From assembly GCA_903898725.1 (NCBI GenBank), contig CAIUGQ010000636.1, positions 1 through 10,124 on the forward strand: 10,124 nt of DNA, in the 5' to 3' direction. The notes beneath the pieces were generated by a model. The model was not told the DNA's origin. It did no database searches and worked only from the letters and a program-made list of their open reading frames with translations. Numbering within the stretch: the stretch's first letter is position 1; the number at the start of each line of letters is the position of its first letter. This DNA comes from an uncultured Burkholderiales bacterium. GTDB taxonomy: Bacteria > Pseudomonadota > Gammaproteobacteria > Burkholderiales > Burkholderiaceae_E. The translations under genes were made by a program, and so were the position numbers. This document shows, in pieces, positions 7,660 through 10,124 of the stretch.

Positions 7660-10124
7660 GGAAGGGCGCCTTGCGTGGGGGATGCGGGAACGGCGCGGCG
7701 GTAGGCCGCGAAGTACAGGACCGGAATGACGACCAGCGTGAGCACCGTCGACACCAGGATCCCGAAGATCAGCGAGATCGCGAGCCCGTTGAAGATCGGG
7801 TCGTCGAGGATGAAGAACGCGCCGAGCATCGCGGCCAGGCCGGTCAGCACGATGGGCTGCGCGCGGGTGACGGCGGCGCGCACGATCGCATCGGCCAGCG
7901 GCATGCCCTCGTCGACCTGCAGCCGGATGAAGTCGACCAGCAGGATCGAGTTGCGCACGATGATCCCGGCGAGCGCGATCATCCCGATCATGCTGGTCGC
8001 GGTGAACTGCGCGCCGAGCAGCGCATGGCCGGGCATCACGCCGACGAGGGTCAGCGGGATCGGCGCCATGATGATCAGCGGGATCAGGTACGAGCCGAAC
8101 TGGGCGACCACCAGCAGATAGATCAGCACCAGGCCGACCGCATAGGCGGTGCCCATGTCGCGGAAGGTCTCGTAGGTGATCTGCCATTCGCCGTCCCACT
8201 TGATCGCGTACTCGCGGTACGGATCCTCGGGCTGGCTGACGAAGTACTCCTTGAGCGTGCCGCCGCCGGGCACCTCGATCGCGGCCACCTGCGGGCGAAT
8301 CGCGAACATCCCGTACAGCGGGCTGTCGACGCGTCCGGCCATGTCGCCGACCACCAGGTTCACCGGCAGCAGGTCCTTGTGGAAGACGGGCTGCTCGCGC
8401 AGCGTGTCGCTCGCGCGGACCAGCTCCGAGATCGGCACCAGCCGGCCCGAGGCCGAGCGCACCGTGAGCTGCAGCAGCGCGTCGAGGTCGCCGTGCCGTT
8501 CGGCAGGCAGCTGGAGCATCGCGGGGGCGGGGTACTTGCTGCCGTCGTGCAGCCAGGCCACCGCCTCGCCCGCGAGCCCGGCGCGCAGCGTCGTGACGAT
8601 CGCCTGCTGCGGCACGCCGAGCATCGCCGCCTTGCGACGGTCGACCACCAGCACCGTGCGGGGCGCATCGACGATGCTGCTGTCGTCGACGTCGACGATG
8701 CCCTCGTGCGCGGCCATCACCGCACGCACCTTGCGCGCGACCTCGCGGCGGCCGTCGGCGTCGGGCCCGTAGATCTCGGCGACGATCGGCGAGAGCACCG
8801 GCGGGCCCGGCGGCACCTCCACCACCTTGACGTTGGCACCGTGACGTCGACCGATCTCCTGCAGCGCCGGGCGAACGCGGGTGGCGATCGCATGGCTCTG
8901 CGTGTCGCGGTGGTGCTTGTCGACCAGATTGACCTGCAGGTCACCGACCTCGCCGCCGGCGCGCAGCGCGTACTGTCGCACCAGTCCGTTGAAGTTGATC
9001 GGCGCGGCGGTGCCGGCGTAGGCCTGCCAGTCGGTGACCTCGGGCACGGTGGCGAGATGCGCACCGAGCTCGCGCAGCACGGCGGCGGTCCGTTCCAGCG
9101 GCGTGCCGGCCGGCATGTCGACGACGACCTGGAACTCCGACTTGTCGTCGAAGGGCAGCATCTTGAGCTGCACCAGCCCCAGCACGGGCAGCAGCATCGA
9201 TCCGGCGACCAGCGCGGCCACGCCCACGCCGAGCAGCACGCGGTTGCGGCCGCCGTGGCGCGCGTCGAGCAGCGGTCGGAAGAGCCGTTCGAACAGCGGG
9301 CCGAGCCAGCGCGCGAGGCCGGTCGGCTCGCCGTGGCCGCCGCCCCCGTGAGCGGCGGTCGAGGGCTTCATCCACAGTCGCGCGAGCCAGGGCGTGACCA
9401 TGAAGGCGATCGCCAGCGACAGCAGCATCCCGAGGCTCGCGTTGATCGGGATCGGGCTCATGTACGGGCCCATCAGACCCGAGACGAAGGCCATCGGCAG
9501 CAGCGCGGCGATCACGGTGAAGGTCGCGAGGATGGTCGGACCGCCGACCTCGTCGACCGCGCCGGGGATCAGCTGCACCAGCGTGCGCTCCGGGTGCAGC
9601 GCCTGGTGCCGGTGGATGTTCTCCACCACGACGATCGCGTCGTCGACCAGAATGCCGATCGAGAAGATCAGCGCGAACAGCGACACGCGGTTCAGCGTGA
9701 AGCCCCAGGCCCAGGAGGCGAACAGCGTCGCGGCCAGCGTCAGCACGACCGCGGTGCCGACGATCGCCGCCTCGCGCCGGCCGAGGGCGACGAACACCAG
9801 CGCGACCACCGATGCGGTCGCGAACAGCAGCTTCTGGATGAGCTTCTTCGCCTTGTCGTTGGCGGTCTCGCCGTAGTTGCGGGTGGTGCTCACCTCGACC
9901 CCGTCGGGGATCACCGTGTTGCGCAGCGCCTGCACGCGCCGGAGCACCGCGTCCGCCACGTCGATCGCGTTCTCGCCCGGCTTCTTGGTGACCGTGAGGG
10001 TCACCGCGGGATGCTCGGTCGAGGGCCGTCCGTCGCGCGCGGCCACGCCGTGCCAGACGCTGCGCACGGCGGGCGGCGGGCCGTCGCGCACCGTCGCCAC
10101 CTCGCGCAGGAACACCGGACGGCC
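7656..10124 (-). CDS. RND family efflux pump inner-membrane subunit (AcrB/CzcA superfamily), 5' end beyond the window
   Basis: Proton-driven trimeric inner-membrane transporter, expected to work with a periplasmic adaptor and an outer-membrane channel. The visible part is 822 residues; RND pumps are usually 1000-1100, so about 200-250 N-terminal residues lie past position 10124. The frame is open to the edge and reads GRPVFLREVATVRDGP, an internal porter-domain sequence, so the GTG at 10115 is not a start. Seen: TM4 with the proton-relay pair in GILVDDAIVVVENI (Asp codons at 9642-9644 and 9639-9641), the large second periplasmic loop beginning LPFDDKSEFQVVVDMPAGTPLE, and the second TM bundle with SMIGMIALAGIIVRNSILLVDF, in which Arg (codon 7953-7955) takes the place of AcrB Lys940. 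The paired Asp residues resemble drug-type pumps more than CzcA metal pumps; the substrate is not determined. Followed by the DUF2892 gene through an ATGA overlap. Confidence 0.95.
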   Translation of the reverse strand, partial: GRPVFLREVATVRDGPPPAVRSVWHGVAARDGRPSTEHPAVTLTVTKKPGENAIDVADAVLRRVQALRNTVIPDGVEVSTTRNYGETANDKAKKLIQKLLFATASVVALVFVALGRREAAIVGTAVVLTLAATLFASWAWGFTLNRVSLFALIFSIGILVDDAIVVVENIHRHQALHPERTLVQLIPGAVDEVGGPTILATFTVIAALLPMAFVSGLMGPYMSPIPINASLGMLLSLAIAFMVTPWLARLWMKPSTAAHGGGGHGEPTGLARWLGPLFERLFRPLLDARHGGRNRVLLGVGVAALVAGSMLLPVLGLVQLKMLPFDDKSEFQVVVDMPAGTPLERTAAVLRELGAHLATVPEVTDWQAYAGTAAPINFNGLVRQYALRAGGEVGDLQVNLVDKHHRDTQSHAIATRVRPALQEIGRRHGANVKVVEVPPGPPVLSPIVAEIYGPDADGRREVARKVRAVMAAHEGIVDVDDSSIVDAPRTVLVVDRRKAAMLGVPQQAIVTTLRAGLAGEAVAWLHDGSKYPAPAMLQLPAERHGDLDALLQLTVRSASGRLVPISELVRASDTLREQPVFHKDLLPVNLVVGDMAGRVDSPLYGMFAIRPQVAAIEVPGGGTLKEYFVSQPEDPYREYAIKWDGEWQITYETFRDMGTAYAVGLVLIYLLVVAQFGSYLIPLIIMAPIPLTLVGVMPGHALLGAQFTATSMIGMIALAGIIVRNSILLVDFIRLQVDEGMPLADAIVRAAVTRAQPIVLTGLAAMLGAFFILDDPIFNGLAISLIFGILVSTVLTLVVIPVLYFAAYRRAVPASPTQGALP

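Noticed and set aside
10113..10115. GTG as the start codon of the RND gene.
   Set aside because: The frame continues to the window edge and the sequence there is internal porter-domain sequence; a full RND pump needs over 200 more residues upstream.

Overview
The window is a GC-rich (roughly 70 %), tightly packed stretch of bacterial chromosome. The base composition and protein styles (MaeB, the EmrA/EmrB/MarR trio, the RND/DUF2892 pair) suggest a betaproteobacterium, most likely Burkholderiales; this is inferred from resemblance, not from a marker gene. I see no RNA gene, insertion sequence, CRISPR array, phage or integration signature.

Layout from left to right. (1) 17-2332, minus: the malic enzyme-phosphotransacetylase fusion MaeB. 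(2) 2333-2601: a 269-bp divergent intergenic region with small dyads. (3) 2602-2913, plus: a small antibiotic-biosynthesis-monooxygenase-fold (YgiN-like) protein, the only plus-strand gene. (4) 2930-4036, minus: an integral-membrane acyltransferase-3 family protein that converges on the monooxygenase gene; a perfect GC hairpin at the junction holds the acyltransferase stop codon in its loop. (5) 4187-7337, minus: a compact three-gene multidrug efflux operon in the order MarR-type regulator, EmrA-type adaptor, EmrB-type MFS pump, with 2-nt and -1-nt junctions and a terminator-like hairpin after the last gene. A 19-bp near-perfect palindrome just upstream of the regulator overlaps a good -10 hexamer and is a likely autoregulatory operator. 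(6) 7450-10124, minus: the end of a second efflux locus, consisting of a truncated (window-edge) RND pump and a 69-residue DUF2892/YgaP-like membrane protein joined by an ATGA overlap.

Working together: EmrA (periplasmic adaptor) and EmrB (inner-membrane proton antiporter) would form two parts of a tripartite efflux pump under the MarR repressor. No outer-membrane channel gene is visible, so a TolC-like partner must be encoded elsewhere. The RND pump needs its own adaptor and outer-membrane factor, which may lie beyond position 10124. The small DUF2892 protein is translationally tied to it and is a candidate accessory subunit. MaeB links malate oxidation to pyruvate/NADPH supply and has no evident functional tie to its neighbours.

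I found no clearly novel system. The points most worth a second look are the RND-DUF2892 coupling, the MarR operator/promoter, and several well-formed hairpins at gene boundaries.
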